Assembly: GCA_030686995.1 (NCBI GenBank)
Contig: CM060694.1
Location: 96,333,844-96,397,843, forward strand
Direction of reading: 5' to 3'
Origin: Artemisia argyi
Lineage: Eukaryota > Streptophyta > Magnoliopsida > Asterales > Asteraceae
DNA: 64,000 nt
This document shows positions 46,225 to 59,900 of this stretch, piece by piece. The translations under genes were made by a program, and so were the position numbers. Below the pieces are notes generated by a model. It made no database searches. It saw nothing but the letters and a program-made list of their open reading frames with translations, and had not been told where the DNA came from. The number at the start of each line of letters is the position of its first letter. Within the stretch, counting starts at the first letter, position 1.

Positions 46225-47769
46225 ATGGCTACTATTGCTTCAACTGATGACATTCAAGCTGCTGGGTCCGATACCCGACCTCCAATGCTCGGTAGGACTG
46301 ACTATGAATCATGGGCACAAAGAATTCATCTATATTGCCGGGGTAAAGAAAATGGTGAGAACATTCTTCAATCAATTGACGAAGGACCTCTTCTGATAGG
46401 CACAACAAGAGATGTTATCTCCACCGCTGATGATGGGACTGTCACCTTTGGAATTGACAGACCACGCACCTACAATGATCTTAGTGATGTTGAAAAGAAG
46501 CGATATGATGCTGATATCCGTGCCTCCAACATTGTGATACAAGGATTACCCAAGGATGTGTACAAGCTCATCAATTTCAACACGGATGCCAAAGCGGTTT
46601 GGGACAATGTGAAAATGATTCTTGCAGGCTCAAAACTCACCAAAGAAGATCGTGAGTCACAGCTGTATGATGAGTTCGAACATTTCAAGATGAATCCTGG
46701 TGAAAACATTACCGATTACTACGTCAGATTCCACAAGCTTGTTAATGACATGAAGATGTTTCAAATGACAATGCCCAACATCCAACTCAACTCAAAGTTT
46801 TTCAACAACATGTCACCTGAATGGAATCGGTTTGTCATAGCTATTAAGCTCAACAAGGGACTCAGGAACACCAATTATGAACAATTGTATGCCTATCTAC
46901 AGCAACATGGGAAGCATGCAGTTTATGACCGTCAATTGAGGGACAAGCTCAATCCAACATCCACAACTGATCCTCTTGCATTCGTATCAAATGTTCAAAC
47001 ACTCAACCAACCATCACCTGATCAAATCTTCCACCATCCTACACCAACCTCACAAAACAAGTCATCCATTGTTCAATCATCTATGCAAACACCAAATGTC
47101 ATGAGCACCCAATTGGACACGGGATACTCTCACACTAATAAGAGGATTGATAACCTGCCCAACAAAGTATCTCTACTTGTTCAGCACTTCAGAGCAACAC
47201 TTCCTCAAACTAACAACCAACTCAGAATGTCATCTAACCCACGTAACCTTGCTGTTGTGGAAGATGGACGCGTTGTGGTTCAAGGAAGACAAAATGTCAA
47301 TCAAAGGAATGGAGCACGGGGGTATGCTCAGAACAGAGTTGGTAATTCCAATCAGGGAATAGGAAGGCAACCCAAATGCTTTAAGTGCACTCAACCTATG
47401 CATCCCCAGTACTCCGACTACTTCAAAGATAAGATGCTGCTTATGCAGGCACAGGAAAGTGGGGTTTCATTCGATGAGGAGCAGCTATTATTCCTTGCTG
47501 GTGATGAAGGAAATACTTTTGATGCTAATGTTGATTACCAAACTGTCCAGGACTTAGCACTCAATGATCCAAACATCTCTCAGGCAGAGGACTGTGATGC
47601 TTTTGATTCAGACATTGATGATGAACCAACTGCTCAAACCTCTTCATGGCTAACCTATCATCCGCTGTATTATCACCACAACAATCCGGTTCCTCCAAGT
47701 CATCCATTATATCTGAGGTCGTACAAATCGTCCTGTGGTATTTGGACTCAGGCTGCTCAAAACATATGA
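46225..47769 (+). pseudogene. Copia gag (zinc knuckle internally deleted)
   Basis: ATG at 46225 opens MATIASTDDIQAAGSDTRPPMLGRTDYESW. The gag core is complete: RYDADIRASNIVIQGLPKD (about residue 93), YDEFEHFKMNPGENITDYYVRF (about 150) and NSKFFNNMSPEWNRFV (about 190). At about residue 385 the knuckle reads CFKCTQPMHPQYSDYFKDK; in relatives the CxxC is followed by a GH and a final Cys before TQPK, so about ten residues with the His and last Cys are missing. Gag-type tail motifs (DKMLLMQAQESG, EEQLLFLAG) follow. A frameshift near 47640 separates this frame from the protease frame; the last 40 codons are out of register. Confidence 0.85.
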
Positions 47770-48356
47770 CTGGGAATTGCTCTCGGCTCAGAAATTTTGT
47801 GAAAAAGTTTATCGGGACTATCAGATTCGGGAACGACTGTTTTGGAGCCATTATGGGCTATGGTGATTATGTGTTTGGGGATAGTGTGATTTCTAGAGTT
47901 TATTATATGGAAGGACTTGGGCACAATCTATTCTCTGTTGGACAATTCTGTGACTCTGATCTAGAAGTGGCCTTCAGAAAGCACACTTGTTTTGTTAGAG
48001 AATTGGACGGTGTTGATCTTCTTAAAGGAAGTCGTGGCACAAACCTTTACACCATCTCTATTGAAGATATGATGCGGTCCTCTCTCATTTGCTTGCTTTT
48101 CAAGGCCTCGAAGAATAAATCATGGTTATGGCATCGCCGGTTAAACCACTTGAACTTCGGCACCATCAATGAACTTACCCGCAAGGATCTTGTCCGAGGT
48201 ATGCCTAGATTGAAGTATGAAAAAGACCATCTTTGTTCAGAATGTCAATTGGGTAAAAGCAAGAAGCACACTCATAAACCGAAACCAGCCAACTCTAATA
48301 CAGAAGTTCTCCATACCCTTATCATGGATCTGTGCGGACCCATGAGAGTTGATGCG
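47646..48356 (+). pseudogene. Copia protease, GAG-pre-integrase, integrase start
   Basis: The frame picks up at MANLSSAVLS, the family's gag-protease junction. Protease motif WYLDSGCSKHMTG has its catalytic Asp. HNLFSVGQFCDSDLEVAF and the Arg/Gly-rich GSRGTNLYTIS lead to the GAG-pre-integrase HHCC: WLWHRRLNHLNF, then CSECQLGKSKKHTH. Integrase begins LIMDLCGPMRV and is cut by the Athila-like LTR two codons later. The visible part has no internal stop. Confidence 0.85.
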
Positions 48357-49770
48357 TGGGAATTACACCAGGCATTACCTCTCGAGGGATCTCGAGAAGC
48401 TTACAACCCCCACCAGGTAGTGTACCTGATCGTTGTAGTATAGTATAGTGACAAGTACCGGGGGATTGATCGTTCAACTCAGGAATATTGTCGCTCGGAT
48501 TAGAAAGCCTAAAAACTAGGTCTAGAGGTGAGGGATGATTCTTTTTGTATTTTTATATTTTTATAAAAGCAAGTAAAATCTCGGGTTTTAGAAGAGTGGG
48601 CGGAATTAGTTGCTAGTCAACTAACCCAATTACTAAGATGCAATCAAAATAAAATAACAAAAATGAAAATAAACTAAATTAAGGTAGTGGTGTGAGCAAT
48701 ATATGGGAGAATTGTGTTTACTTAGATTTCACTACTCCCTAGATATCTTTTACAAGTTAATTACTTGTTACAGTTGCGTGGATGACGGGTTGTATTCCTT
48801 AATACCATTCATGGGGTGGCGTACTTACTTCCCCAATCCTATAAGCTCCTACTTCACTCTTATGTTGAGCCGGCTAAGAAGCTCCTAACATGGGATCACT
48901 AGAATTCGCTCATGCATTAAATACAACCATAAAATCCTAGTACACATCGGTTCATGTTTCTTAAGACGTTCAAGAAAGTTACACAATGGAGATCTGCCAG
49001 TTTTCTTAAGCCTAACATTGAAATCATTCATCCATTACAACTATAAACAAGAAATCAACCTATAATCAACATCTAGGTTTCATTATATCTAAGCAAACAC
49101 ACAAGAGATCTAGCCTAGCATGTTATAATCAAGACAAGCATAAGATATATTCAAACAACACATAGACATATTGAATGAATTGAAAGGAGACTTATCTTAA
49201 TTGAACATGAAAGGTTTCAAGGGGTGAAAACCCTTGAAAATACTGTTACAAATGACCTAGGGTTTAGTAGGTTCGACCCTAGTATTCTCCACACAAGTTC
49301 CTCTTTTTTTGAATGAAAAATAGAAAAGTATATATAGATTTTGTTAGGTGACGGCGTCAAGAGTAAATTTCTGACGCCGTCATCTCGCCGCCAATAAAGT
49401 TCTCGGACTGCCTAGATCTGGAGCTGACACCGTCATGTGTAATCCATCTTCAGGCCATCACCAAAATAACTCTTGACGCCCTACTTCTGACGCCGTCACG
49501 TTTTCTCTGGGTCGTCATGCATTTTACTCCTGACGCCGTCAAATTTTCCTTCTTGACGCCGTCAGGTACTGTTCCCAGCATGGAAAATTAAGTCTTTGCC
49601 GTTTTCTTCACTCTTATGCTCCAAAAACGTCCAAAATGCTTCCTTTTCCAGAATTCACTCCCAAAGTACCTAAAATCACAAAAGGAACGATTTAGGGCAA
49701 TATTTGATCAAATAAATTCCAATTCCGGCTTAAATGACCCCCTAAAAATGGTTCATTTTTCGCCTCATCA
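48357..49770 (-). repeat. LTR of Athila-like copy 2 (3' LTR, 1,414 bp)
   Basis: Plus-strand ends are TGGGAATTAC and CGCCTCATCA; on the minus strand it starts TGATGAGGCG and ends GTAATTCCCA. It is an inverted, diverged match to 1247-2650. Confidence 0.8.
49329..49564 (-). promoter_or_regulatory. LTR promoter: palindrome cluster plus TATA box (copy 2)
   Basis: Perfect TGACG(G/C)CGTCA at 49349, 49372, 49488, 49531 and 49554, with a one-base variant TGACACCGTCA at 49425. Spacing is 23 bp for 49349/49372 and 49531/49554, as in copy 1. TATATATA is at 49336-49329. Confidence 0.7.
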
Positions 49771-50237
49771 TATACCCTTGCACTTGAGATATGCTTGTCC
49801 TCAAGAAAATGCGCTTTTATTCTAATCAAAATACAAGTTAGGGGTCATTTAACACTAATATAAAAGTAATTACAACAAATAATCGTTCCACTAAAGACCA
49901 AAGTAGATACTCACATCTCTCGGGTGTAATAAAGTATATATCATAATATGGAAATGGAAAACATCTCTCACTACCTGTCATAGCAAAATAGATTACCATA
50001 GGCTTGGGAAAGGATCAAACCTCCACCACATGGCGTAAGCACCTAGGATAAACTATCAAAGAGGTCTTTTTAAAGGGTTGTAACGTTAGGTATAGGGATA
50101 TGAAATAAACGGTTTTGTTGGATATAGGCAATCTTTACTGGTGGCGAGTTAATAATCTTGGTTAATTACATGTACAATATGGCGTTGCTAAGCCAAGACT
50201 AGACTCAACTTAAGCTAATAAATTAAAAATAACAAAT
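49771..50237 (-). other. Athila-like 3' noncoding region, LTR-proximal piece
   Basis: Matches 1246 down to about 770 of copy 1 in inverted orientation. The AAGTGCAAGGG stretch beside the LTR is the likely polypurine tract. It ends at CAAAT (50233-50237), the target duplication of the nested element. Confidence 0.75.
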
Positions 50238-53200
50238 TGTCACACCCCCAATTTACCTGACTTGCAGCGGAATGGAATACCTGGGGGTGTCTGTCATAGC
50301 ACCACAGTTACAGTTACATTGAACGACCTAAAGTGTCGTTTGGAAAAATACTGCATTTGATCATTGAAATAATTCAGAGTTTACAAAATGAGGTCCCCAA
50401 AATGTGTTGCAAGTTTATGAAAACAAGTCCTACTAGATCAAATGTTTACATAAGTGCATGAAATAATGATGAGACGCGTCGACTCCGCGACTCCATGAAG
50501 GTCCAAATGCATGTCACATGAGCTACCTTAATAACCTGAAATACATTGCTAAAACGTCAACACGAATGTTGGTGAATTCCATAGGTTTGTAAAATGTACT
50601 GATGTACGGCCACCACAAGTAAAAATGCAAGATAAAAATCTCGTGAAAAATTGTACAATAGCCTTAAGCTCATGACACCGAAGCTATGACTGATGAAACT
50701 CTATGCCCCTCCCGAATGTTCTGCCGAAACATTCAAATGTAAAAGACATGACATGCATCCGCTTACTGTTGGTATCCACTACCACGGATGGAGGCGTCAC
50801 CCTCGATAGATCTATCCACTCACTCTCGCTTAGTACTTGAAATTAACGGTTCATGATGTTACAGGGGACTTGTCACATGGCAAGGTAACTTAAGCTATGT
50901 ACATGTTTGAATACTTGGGCTCGTACTGAAATGATTGATGCAATGTATTCCCCCCGTGGGATTTGAAAACAATCAAAAATGTTGAATTGAAAACGGGGCT
51001 ATGAAAACTCACCTCAACTGATGAAACTGTGATGAAATGAAATGAACACCAATGAACAATTAGCTGCTGCAACCCAATATGATGGTACCATGAACATGTA
51101 ATGAGCTGAAAAAAACAAGGCGCGCACACTAGCCGCAACCTAGTATGAATGATGAACGATCTACTTTAGATCATGAAATGATGTTATGAATGTCCATGCA
51201 CATGTTTCCTATACCACTCTACTCTTTGAAAAACACTTGTTGTTATCAAAAGTATATAATCCAAGAATTTGGAAAATATTGCTATTAGAAAATATAATAA
51301 GCTAGTTGCAATATATATACTTATATATATATATCGTAAGTTTCCATGTTAGCGTTGAAATACTCGGGTTGTAATCCTTGAAATGATGAAAACATACTCG
51401 TAGTAACTAATACTACATTAGTTATAAAGCTCGGTACTTAATATTATGTCTAGCTTAAAAATGTACTTCGTAGTTTTTGCGCCAAATTTAATAAAAGCTG
51501 TCAAATATAAAGTGATTTTAGCCGATTTTCAAACGTGAATATCTTTGTCGTTACTTGTCCGTTTTACTTGTTCTTTATATCTACGGTTACGTCTTAGTAT
51601 GTAGTAATATATTTTGGAAAGCTCGGCTCCTCCGGGTTACGTCTAAAGTCTCTTTTTGTCCAATGAAAAACGTCCAACAGCAACTAAATTTCCAGAAAAT
51701 ACTTTTCGTCTACAATCTTGCAAAAATCATAACTTCTTCGTTATAAGCTCTTTTTAATCCGTTCTTTCGCCTACGGATTCGTTTTTGAAAGTATTTTCTA
51801 AAAATTTTGCCAAAGTTTCCTTGGTGTTTACTGATTTTCCAAATTTTTACAAAACGGGACAGCATGTCTAAAATAGGTTCCAAATCAAGTTTCCAAGGTT
51901 AAAAACCAATTTCTACCATCACCAAACCTCTTGTAATCACCACATGGCTAATCTAATCTTACCATACACCTTCTTAGGGTGCCATGGACTCCTAACCAAG
52001 TTATTAGAGCAAGGGGATTCATAACTAAAAAGTTAGGGTTTGTATGTTTCTTTTTAGCCAAAATAAAGTGTGGTATAGCTACTTGTACATGGTTTTTAGC
52101 ATGGAAATCATGTAATACATGTAAAAATAAGATGATCCATGAAAAAATAAAGTTGAAAACTTACTTGATAAAATGAGATGATTATATGATGATTATGCTT
52201 GATGTTCTTGTGTTTTTGTTGCTTGATTCTTGATTAGGCTTGTAAAATGAACAAGTTTTGTGTTTTACTTTATGGAAAATGATCACTTGATCATGGTGAT
52301 GATTTTGGGTCGTGGGTATGGAGAGGATGAAGAGAAAGATGAGTTTTGATCTTACTAAAAAGGTATGTTATGATTTTGTGAAATTTGGTAAAGTATGTTA
52401 TTAGGTGTTTATTAGTATAAAATGGGCTAGTTAATGCCAAGGGTTAAAAAAAGTGTGTCTTGGGGCCGGTTTTGGGTGTGAAAAGGAGTAGCCAAAACGG
52501 TTTTGATCACTTAGAAAATATAGTGTAGCGTTAAGTGTTATTACGCGTTATTCGTTAAAATCGGGTACCGGGTTTAATAGCAATAAACGTTCACGAAGTT
52601 TACCGGGATGAAATAAAGTCATAATAATGATAAAAACATATTAAAAATATGTTGGGTACATTTACTGAGTGATCGGGTGATTATTGTTTAGTTTTCACGA
52701 AAACCGTCGTTATATTTATACGCGTACGTTATAAATAAAATAAATTTCCAAAATACTGGGTAATTGAATGTTATAACTTTTATGATGTTAAAATGGATAT
52801 AAAAATATGTCGGGACCATTGTGGGAATATTTAGATATATTCGTCGTATATAAACCATGTGTTAACGTTTACTATAATTACTTATACGTAAAAACGTTAA
52901 ATGTACTGAATATAGTAATTTGAAAATCCTAAGAGTGGTATAACATGTAAATGACCTACTGATGATATGCAGACTATCTCCAGTCCGTATGAAATGTCAT
53001 TACTGATAATGCATGAATTCGCACCTGAACCAATACGGTTACGCGAATTTGATTACCCGTAAACTAAATTTACGATGAAATGTGTAATGCACGTGAATGA
53101 TGAAATCTTTTCCCGCAATGAATAGTGTTCCATGAATAGTAAAATTTCTGAATGCTTCTCAGAATGTCAAACTGACACCAAAAATGATGAATAGTAAACT

Positions 53201-53295
53201 GATGAATAGTGTTTGGATGAATAGTGTTTGATGAATAGTGTTTTTCCAAAGTTCGGGAAATGACCTGAAATGACCTGAAATGGTGAGTTGTGACA
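50238..53295 (-). repeat. Nested element 3' LTR
   Basis: Partner of 56915-59972 at a constant offset of 6,677 bp, without visible indels. ATGAATAGT is repeated several times near the right end (53117-53250). Frames such as 50890-51138 and 51555-51746 are repeated identically in the other LTR and have no known motif. Confidence 0.92.
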
Positions 53296-53311
53296 GTCTT
53301 CCCCCCTAAAA
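53296..53311 (-). other. Polypurine tract of nested element
   Basis: The minus strand reads TTTTAGGGGGGAAGAC immediately before the 3' LTR. Just upstream is CTTCGGGACGAAGTTC, a phrase common at the 3' end of plant gypsy interiors. Confidence 0.8.
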
Positions 53312-53559
53312 GGAACTTCGTCCCGAAGTTCAGTTTATGTTGGTCTCTGAGAATGTATTGGTGAAAAGGTGATGATATTCGAGAATTCCAGCGAACTCTA
53401 ACGATAGGAATTCAACTCTGATTCAACTGTTTGACCACACGGTCCATGATTTCTGTTGGTTCTCTTACAAGGTCTGAGATTGTCATTTGGGATGGATCCC
53501 TTCCAATGGAATCATGAGTGACTCATCTGTAAGTCATTTCTGGGGATCTGAAAATGTGA

Positions 53560-54310
53560 AATATGTTCGTGTAATCCTGTTGTTCTCTGACAATGTTCAA
53601 GTCTGACGGCCACTATGCCTTCCCTGTCTGAAATATAAATGGTCCAGTGTATATTGGTGTAACTTTCCAAGTTTTCTGAATGATAACATGCCTTTCCTAG
53701 GCAGAACTTTCTGCATAACTCTGCAGAACTTGAAGTTTTAATGGTTTACGACTTATTGAACTTGTAACTGATTCTTGACTTGTAGAAAATTTCTGGTTAT
53801 CTCATGAATGCCTACTGAACTAATGAGTTGAACTTTTTCTGAGTTTGGCCCATCAATCGATGGTCTGCGCTTCTTAATGTTTTAAATGTGATACTGGTAA
53901 TATATACAGCTGAATTCTGCCAAAACTCAAGTTTGTATGCTAGTTGGTCGATTCTAAAATGAATCTTAAATAGTCCAATATGCTAAAGGTTCAACCTTTC
54001 TTGTTATCCAATTCGTATCGTGCCAATCCAAGGCAATGCTTTTAACTTAGTTTGTTCTCCTACCTGAATCTGGATGGTTTGTTGTTCAGGATATCCAATC
54101 CAAATGATGTGTGTTATGTACTAATCTAACTTCTGCCAGTTTCCCGTTGTTGGTGTGATAACTATTGTTGTAGATGAATTTGATTTATGTTGAGTGATTA
54201 GTCCAACCATTTCTAGGGTCAATCACTCACGCTCTGAGCATACCTTCCTATGTTGAATTGTTCTCTCGCTTTGACCATCGTTCTGAGGGTGATAGGTGAT
54301 GTTCACATCT
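53560..54310 (-). pseudogene. Integrase C-terminal relic of nested element
   Basis: Minus-strand translation from about 54297 gives YHPQNDGQSERTIQ, the gypsy integrase signature. Further on are relics readable as KFIYNNSYHT (about 54180) and GLFKI...AYKLEFW (about 53985-53925), matching the order EFxYNNSYH and GPF-I...AYKLELP known in chromovirus integrases. The frames are broken by many stops and indels. Sequence near 53600-53570 resembles the post-chromodomain tail only weakly. Confidence 0.7.
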
Positions 54311-56497
54311 AAATGGGTTTCTGAAGGAAATCCTGAAATGATTACCTGAAGTCCAAGTTGAATCGGTTTCCTTAACAGGAAAAACTGAAATGGGTACAAT
54401 AAACCTTTGTGACTAATTCCATAACGTTCGGTCCTTCGAACTTGGCGTTATATGAAGGGATAGAATATAGGTAACAATTTGATTCCTTGTGTTTTGTTCC
54501 AACGGATGATAAGACATATGTTCTTCTTTGTCTATTGGGTTTGGTCTCCACTACTGAAGTTCGTGATTAATTTGTGATGTCCTCCTAATTCCTTCATCAC
54601 ATATACCAATATTCTTTACTGTCAAGTCACAAAATCCTAAATGCATAAGCGATGTTGTATGGAAATTCATTCTGGAAATTTGTCTCGTGATTATGAGTTT
54701 TAGTTGAAATCCTTTTCTGAATAAACAAATTTAGAAAATGGAGCAAATGATTTACTGGGTAATATTTTTCTTGATGATTCAAAATCCAATAGTTATGAAA
54801 TAGGAACTGTTTTCAAACATGTTGTGATTAAGACTGCTTACCAAAGTTTGATGTTTATGTATATTTCTCATTGTACAATAGTGTTGCTAAAGTTTGACCA
54901 AAAAGGATCGCACTGGTTCAAAATAGGAATTTCAGAAATCATTTTTCCACAAGGTATGTGATTTATGTAAACGCATCAACTTTATTTAAAAGTGAAAACA
55001 CTGAAAAGGATAAAATGATAGAATAGGAAATGTTCGCTTAAATGCATAGATGTCTAACACTTAGTTCCTGAAGTTGGATAATGTCTATTGATGGTTATCT
55101 GGCATAACTACAAGCATAGGTATTTAGACTAAGTTAAGTCCTGAAATAGTTTATCGTTGTAATTGGCAGGACGAATGTATCACTTGATGTTGTGTCGATG
55201 AATGTCTATTCTGTTTTCCCATGTAGATGAGGAGATATGTTCTGGTTTGATCCCTTGCTTGGTATGAAGGTGAGGTTATCTGAAATTTCTAGTGACATAA
55301 GGCCTTAGAGGAAATTACATCGATATTCTTGTTTCAAACAATTGTACTTTGTGAAAACTTACTGCAGGAAAGTTTATGTATGGATGAGGCCATGTTTAAA
55401 TGAAATGCTCTACAGTCTCAATTAGAAGCTTGGTTTATTTCTATTGTGTTGTCCTGCGGACATTTATTGATTTCAATCCTGTAGCTCAGTATAGCTAGTA
55501 CCCTTGAATAATGACATTGGACAACTAAGTCAGAGATGGTGATTAGGATGGTCTCGCAGTATCTGAGGATTGTTGTTGAGTTATGAATTCTCTCTCTATA
55601 TACTTCTAGTTCTGGTTAGTAGTTCTGTAATCCTTTCATTGCTTTTATTGTATAAAGGAATCCTGCATGTAATTGATATGGAAAGTCTCTTCTAGGGAAG
55701 TCAATGGAAAATCCGACTTAATGGCTAAGTGAGTGACAGGTAGGGTAAGTATCCAGGGATAGTTCGGCAAAAGGGATGTTTATGAAAGAGTTCCTTTGTT
55801 TACAAAACTTTTGGATGAAGATTGTTATTAACAATCCTTTGAAAAGGTAATTATTTCCTTCATGGCATATTCCTTCCTGAATTTTACATAGGTGATCAGG
55901 CTATGTATAATTGAGGACTAATGATGCGATGTTGGATTTTGTCAAAATATCATAACTTTCCTCAAAAGTTTTAGATGGTGTTCAACGCATTGTTATTAAA
56001 ATGGTATCCTGATGTTTTCTTTCAAGTAACATGAAAATTTCTTTGTGTTTCTAATTCCGCTAAAGGAGGGAGGATATAAGTCTGGTCCAGGGACTTCCTG
56101 GTGTCCCTCTGTGTGAAATCAGGTTTGTGGCATCATAAGGTTGGGATAGTCCTGAAGTGGTATCTGAAGTTGTGCATCTATCAAATCTTAGATAATGTAG
56201 GTTCTGAACCATTCCTGAAGAATCTGCGGATGTTTCTGTTGAGTCCGTGTTATTGGTATTATCTACTAGGTGTCATCTAGTTCATGTCAAGTGGGAATGG
56301 AAAAGGAAATGACAATGATGGTACTAGTGTATGGAATACTACCCTCTTTCGCGCTACCTCGCGACATCCAAAAGGTAAAACTAAAGTACACACTGTGGGA
56401 AGGCCAATGGTGTAATAAGTAACTGATGGTGGTGATAGTACCTGAGTAGTAAGTGTCCTACTAGTGATGGAAAGAAAACACACTATCTTCCTTGCAA
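54311..56497 (-). other. Degenerate interior of nested element
   Basis: No RT, RNase H or protease motif could be read in any frame. The interior is about 1-2 kb shorter than a normal chromovirus interior, so deletions are likely. Confidence 0.5.
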
Positions 56498-56716
56498 TTA
56501 GCATCCTAATAAGTCCATTAAGATAAATTCTGAATACACTATCAAAAGGCATTCTATGTACGGGCTGAATGATAGGAAGACTCTGTTCCTATGGCAAATC
56601 AATAGTACTAATGGTGGTGTAAGTGCAACAGATGGTATAATGGTAGTGGAAGATGACAAGGTATCTTCAATGTCGGAATCCGATAAAAGGATGTCAGGGT
56701 GAGTATCTGAAGACAT
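56498..56716 (-). pseudogene. Possible gag N-terminus relic
   Basis: ATG at 56716-56714 opens MSSDTHPDILLSDSDIEDT and runs 72 codons. The start lies about 185 bp after the primer-binding site, where gag begins, and the Ser/Asp-rich opening resembles gag openings of Asteraceae chromoviruses as I recall them. The rest (hydrophobic, no motif) suggests the frame is already degenerate. Confidence 0.4.
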
Positions 56717-56899
56717 GTTACTTGTGAACCAGGTCAATAAAATGATATACATATACGGATATGAGTATAAATAACTCGCACAGGGTATGTATGAAACAAC
56801 ATGTATCATGATTATGCACTTATGATGAAATGATGAGATGCTATGATGATGTGGTTATAGTCTAGGGTCCAAGATACATCCTAGTTCGCTATAACCTTA

Positions 56900-56912
56900 G
56901 CTCTGATGCCAA
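56900..56912 (-). other. Primer-binding site of nested element
   Basis: The minus strand reads TTGGCATCAGAGC, two bases after the 5' LTR end, identical to that of element A. Confidence 0.85.
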
Positions 56913-56914
56913 TC

Positions 56915-59900
56915 TGTCACACCCCCAATTTACCTGACTTGCAGCGGAATGGAATACCTGGGGGTGTCTGTCATAGCACCACAGTTACAGTTACATTGAA
57001 CGACCTAAAGTGTCGTTTGGAAAAATACTGCATTTGATCATTGAAATAATTCAGAGTTTACAAAATGAGGTCCCCAAAATGTGTTGCAAGTTTATGAAAA
57101 CAAGTCCTACTAGATCAAATGTTTACATAAGTGCATGAAATAATGATGAGACGCGTCGACTCCGCGACTCCATGAAGGTCCAAATGCATGTCACATGAGC
57201 TACCTTAATAACCTGAAATACATTGCTAAAACGTCAACACGAATGTTGGTGAATTCCATAGGTTTGTAAAATGTACTGATGTACGGCCACCACAAGTAAA
57301 AATGCAAGATAAAAATCTCGTGAAAAATTGTACAATAGCCTTAAGCTCATGACACCGAAGCTATGACTGATGAAACTCTATGCCCCTCCCGAATGTTCTG
57401 CCGAAACATTCAAATGTACAAGACATGACATGCATCCGCTTACTGTTGGTATCCACTACCACGGATGGAGGCGTCACCCTCGATAGATCTATCCACTCAC
57501 TCTCGCTTAGTACTTGAAATTAACGGTTCATGATGTTACAGGGGACTTGTCACATGGCAAGGTAACTTAAGCTATGTACATGTTTGAATACTTGGGCTCG
57601 TACTGAAATGATTGATGCAATGTATTCCCCCCGTGGGATTTGAAAACAATCAAAAATGTTGAATTGAAAACGGGGCTATGAAAACTCACCTCAACTGATG
57701 AAACTGTGATGAAATGAAATGAACACCAATGAACAATTAGCTGCTGCAACCCAATATGATGGTACCATGAACATGTAATGAGCTGAAAAAAACAAGGCGC
57801 GCACACTAGCCGCAACCTAGTATGAATGATGAACGATCTACTTTAGATCATGAAATGATGTTATGAATGTCCATGCACATGTTTCCTATACCACTCTACT
57901 ATTTGAAAAACACTTGTTGTTATCAAAAGTATATAATCCAAGAATTTGGAAAATATTGTTATTAGAAAATATAATAAGCTAGTTGCAATATATATACTTA
58001 TATATATATATCGTAAGTTTCCATGTTAGCGTTGAAATACTCGGGTTGTAATCCTTGAAATGATGAAAACATACTCGTAGTAACTAATACTACATTAGTT
58101 ATAAAGCTCGGTACTTAATATTATGTCTAGCTTAAAAATGTACTTCGTAGTTTTTGCGCCAAATTTAATAAAAGCTGTCAAATATAAAGTGATTTTAGCC
58201 GATTTTCAAACGTGAATATCTTTGTCGTTACTTGTCCGTTTTACTTGTTCTTTATATCTACGGTTACGTCTTAGTATGTAGTAATATATTTTGGAAAGCT
58301 CGGCTCCTCCGGGTTACGTCTAAAGTCTCTTTTTGTCCAATGAAAAACGTCCAACAGCAACTAAATTTCCAGAAAATACTTTTCGTGTACAATCTTGCAA
58401 AAATCATAACTTCTTCGTTATAAGCTCTTTTTAATCCGTTCTTTCGCCTACGGATTCGTTTTTGAAAGTATTTTCTAAAAATTTTGCCAAAGTTTCCTTG
58501 GTGTTTACTGATTTTCCAAATTTTTACAAAACGGGACAGCATGTCTAAAATAGGTTCCAAATCAAGTTTCCAAGGTTAAAAACCAATTTCTACCATCACC
58601 AAACCTCTTGTAATCACCACATGGCTAATCTAATCTTACCATACACCTTCTTAGGGTGCCATGGACTCCTAACCAAGTTATTAGAGCAAGGGGATTCATA
58701 ACTAAAAAGTTAGGGTTTGTATGTTTCTTTTTAGCCAAAATAAAGTGTGGTATAGCTACTTGTACATGGTTTTTAGCATGGAAATCATGTAATACATGTA
58801 AAAATAAGATGATCCATGAAAAAATAAAGTTGAAAACTTACTTGATAAAATGAGATGATTATATGATGATTATGCTTGATGTTCTTGTGTTTTTGTTGCT
58901 TGATTCTTGATTAGGCTTGTAAAATGAACAAGTTTTGTGTTTTACTTTATGGAAAATGATCACTTGATCATGGTGATGATTTTGGGTCGTGGGTATGGAG
59001 AGGATGAAGAGAAAGATGAGTTTTGATCTTACTAAAAAGGTATGTTATGATTTTGTGAAATTTGGTAAAGTATGTTATTAGGTGTTTATTAGTATAAAAT
59101 GGGCTAGTTAATGCCAAGGGTTAAAAAAAGTGTGTCTTGGGGCCGGTTTTGGGTGTGAAAAGGAGTAGCCAAAACGGTTTTGATCACTTAGAAAATATAG
59201 TGTAGCGTTAAGTGTTATTACGCGTTATTCGTTAAAATCGGGTACCGGGTTTAATAGCAATAAACGTTCACGAAGTTTACCGGGATGAAATAAAGTCATA
59301 ATAATGATAAAAACATATTAAAAATATGTTGGGTACATTTACTGAGTGATCGGGTGATTATTGTTTAGTTTTCACGAAAACCGTCGTTATATTTATACGC
59401 GTACGTTATAAATAAAATAAATTTCCAAAATACTGGGTAACTGAATGTTATAACTTTTATGATGTTAAAATGGATATAAAAATATGTCGGGACCATTGTG
59501 GGAATATTTAGATATATTCGTCGTATATAAACCATGTGTTAACGTTTACTATAATTACTTATACGTAAAAACGTTAAATGTACTGAATATAGTAATTTGA
59601 AAATCCTAAGAGTGGTATAACATGTAAATGACCTACTGATGATATGCAGACTATCTCCAGTCCGTATGAAATGTCATTACTGATAATGCATGAATTCGCA
59701 CCTGAACCAATACGGTTACGCGAATTTGAATACCCGTAAACTAAATTTACGATGAAATGTGTAATGCACGTGAATGATGAAATCTTTTCCCGCAATGAAT
59801 AGTGTTCCATGAATAGTAAAATTTCTGAATGCTTCTCGGAATGTCAAACTGACACCAAAAATGATGAATAGTAAACTGATGAATAGTGTTTGGATGAATA

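Larger units (their letters stand above)
44792..48356 (+). mobile_element. Copia-type element, 5' part (interrupted at integrase)
   Basis: It has a 5' LTR (44792-45149), a primer-binding site, a leader of about 1.07 kb, gag, protease, GAG-pre-integrase and the first integrase residues. It is cut at 48356/48357 by an Athila-like element that runs off the window; RT, RNase H and the 3' LTR must lie beyond 64000. Confidence 0.88.

Noticed and set aside
1..50237. Copies 1 and 2 of the Athila-like LTR considered as the two LTRs of one large element
   Set aside because: They are in opposite orientation and each is preceded by the same 3' noncoding sequence, so both are 3' LTRs of different insertions.
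50890..51746. Identical small ORFs (82 and 63 codons) duplicated at 57567 and 58232
   Set aside because: They are the two LTRs of one very young element; identity reflects age, not selection.
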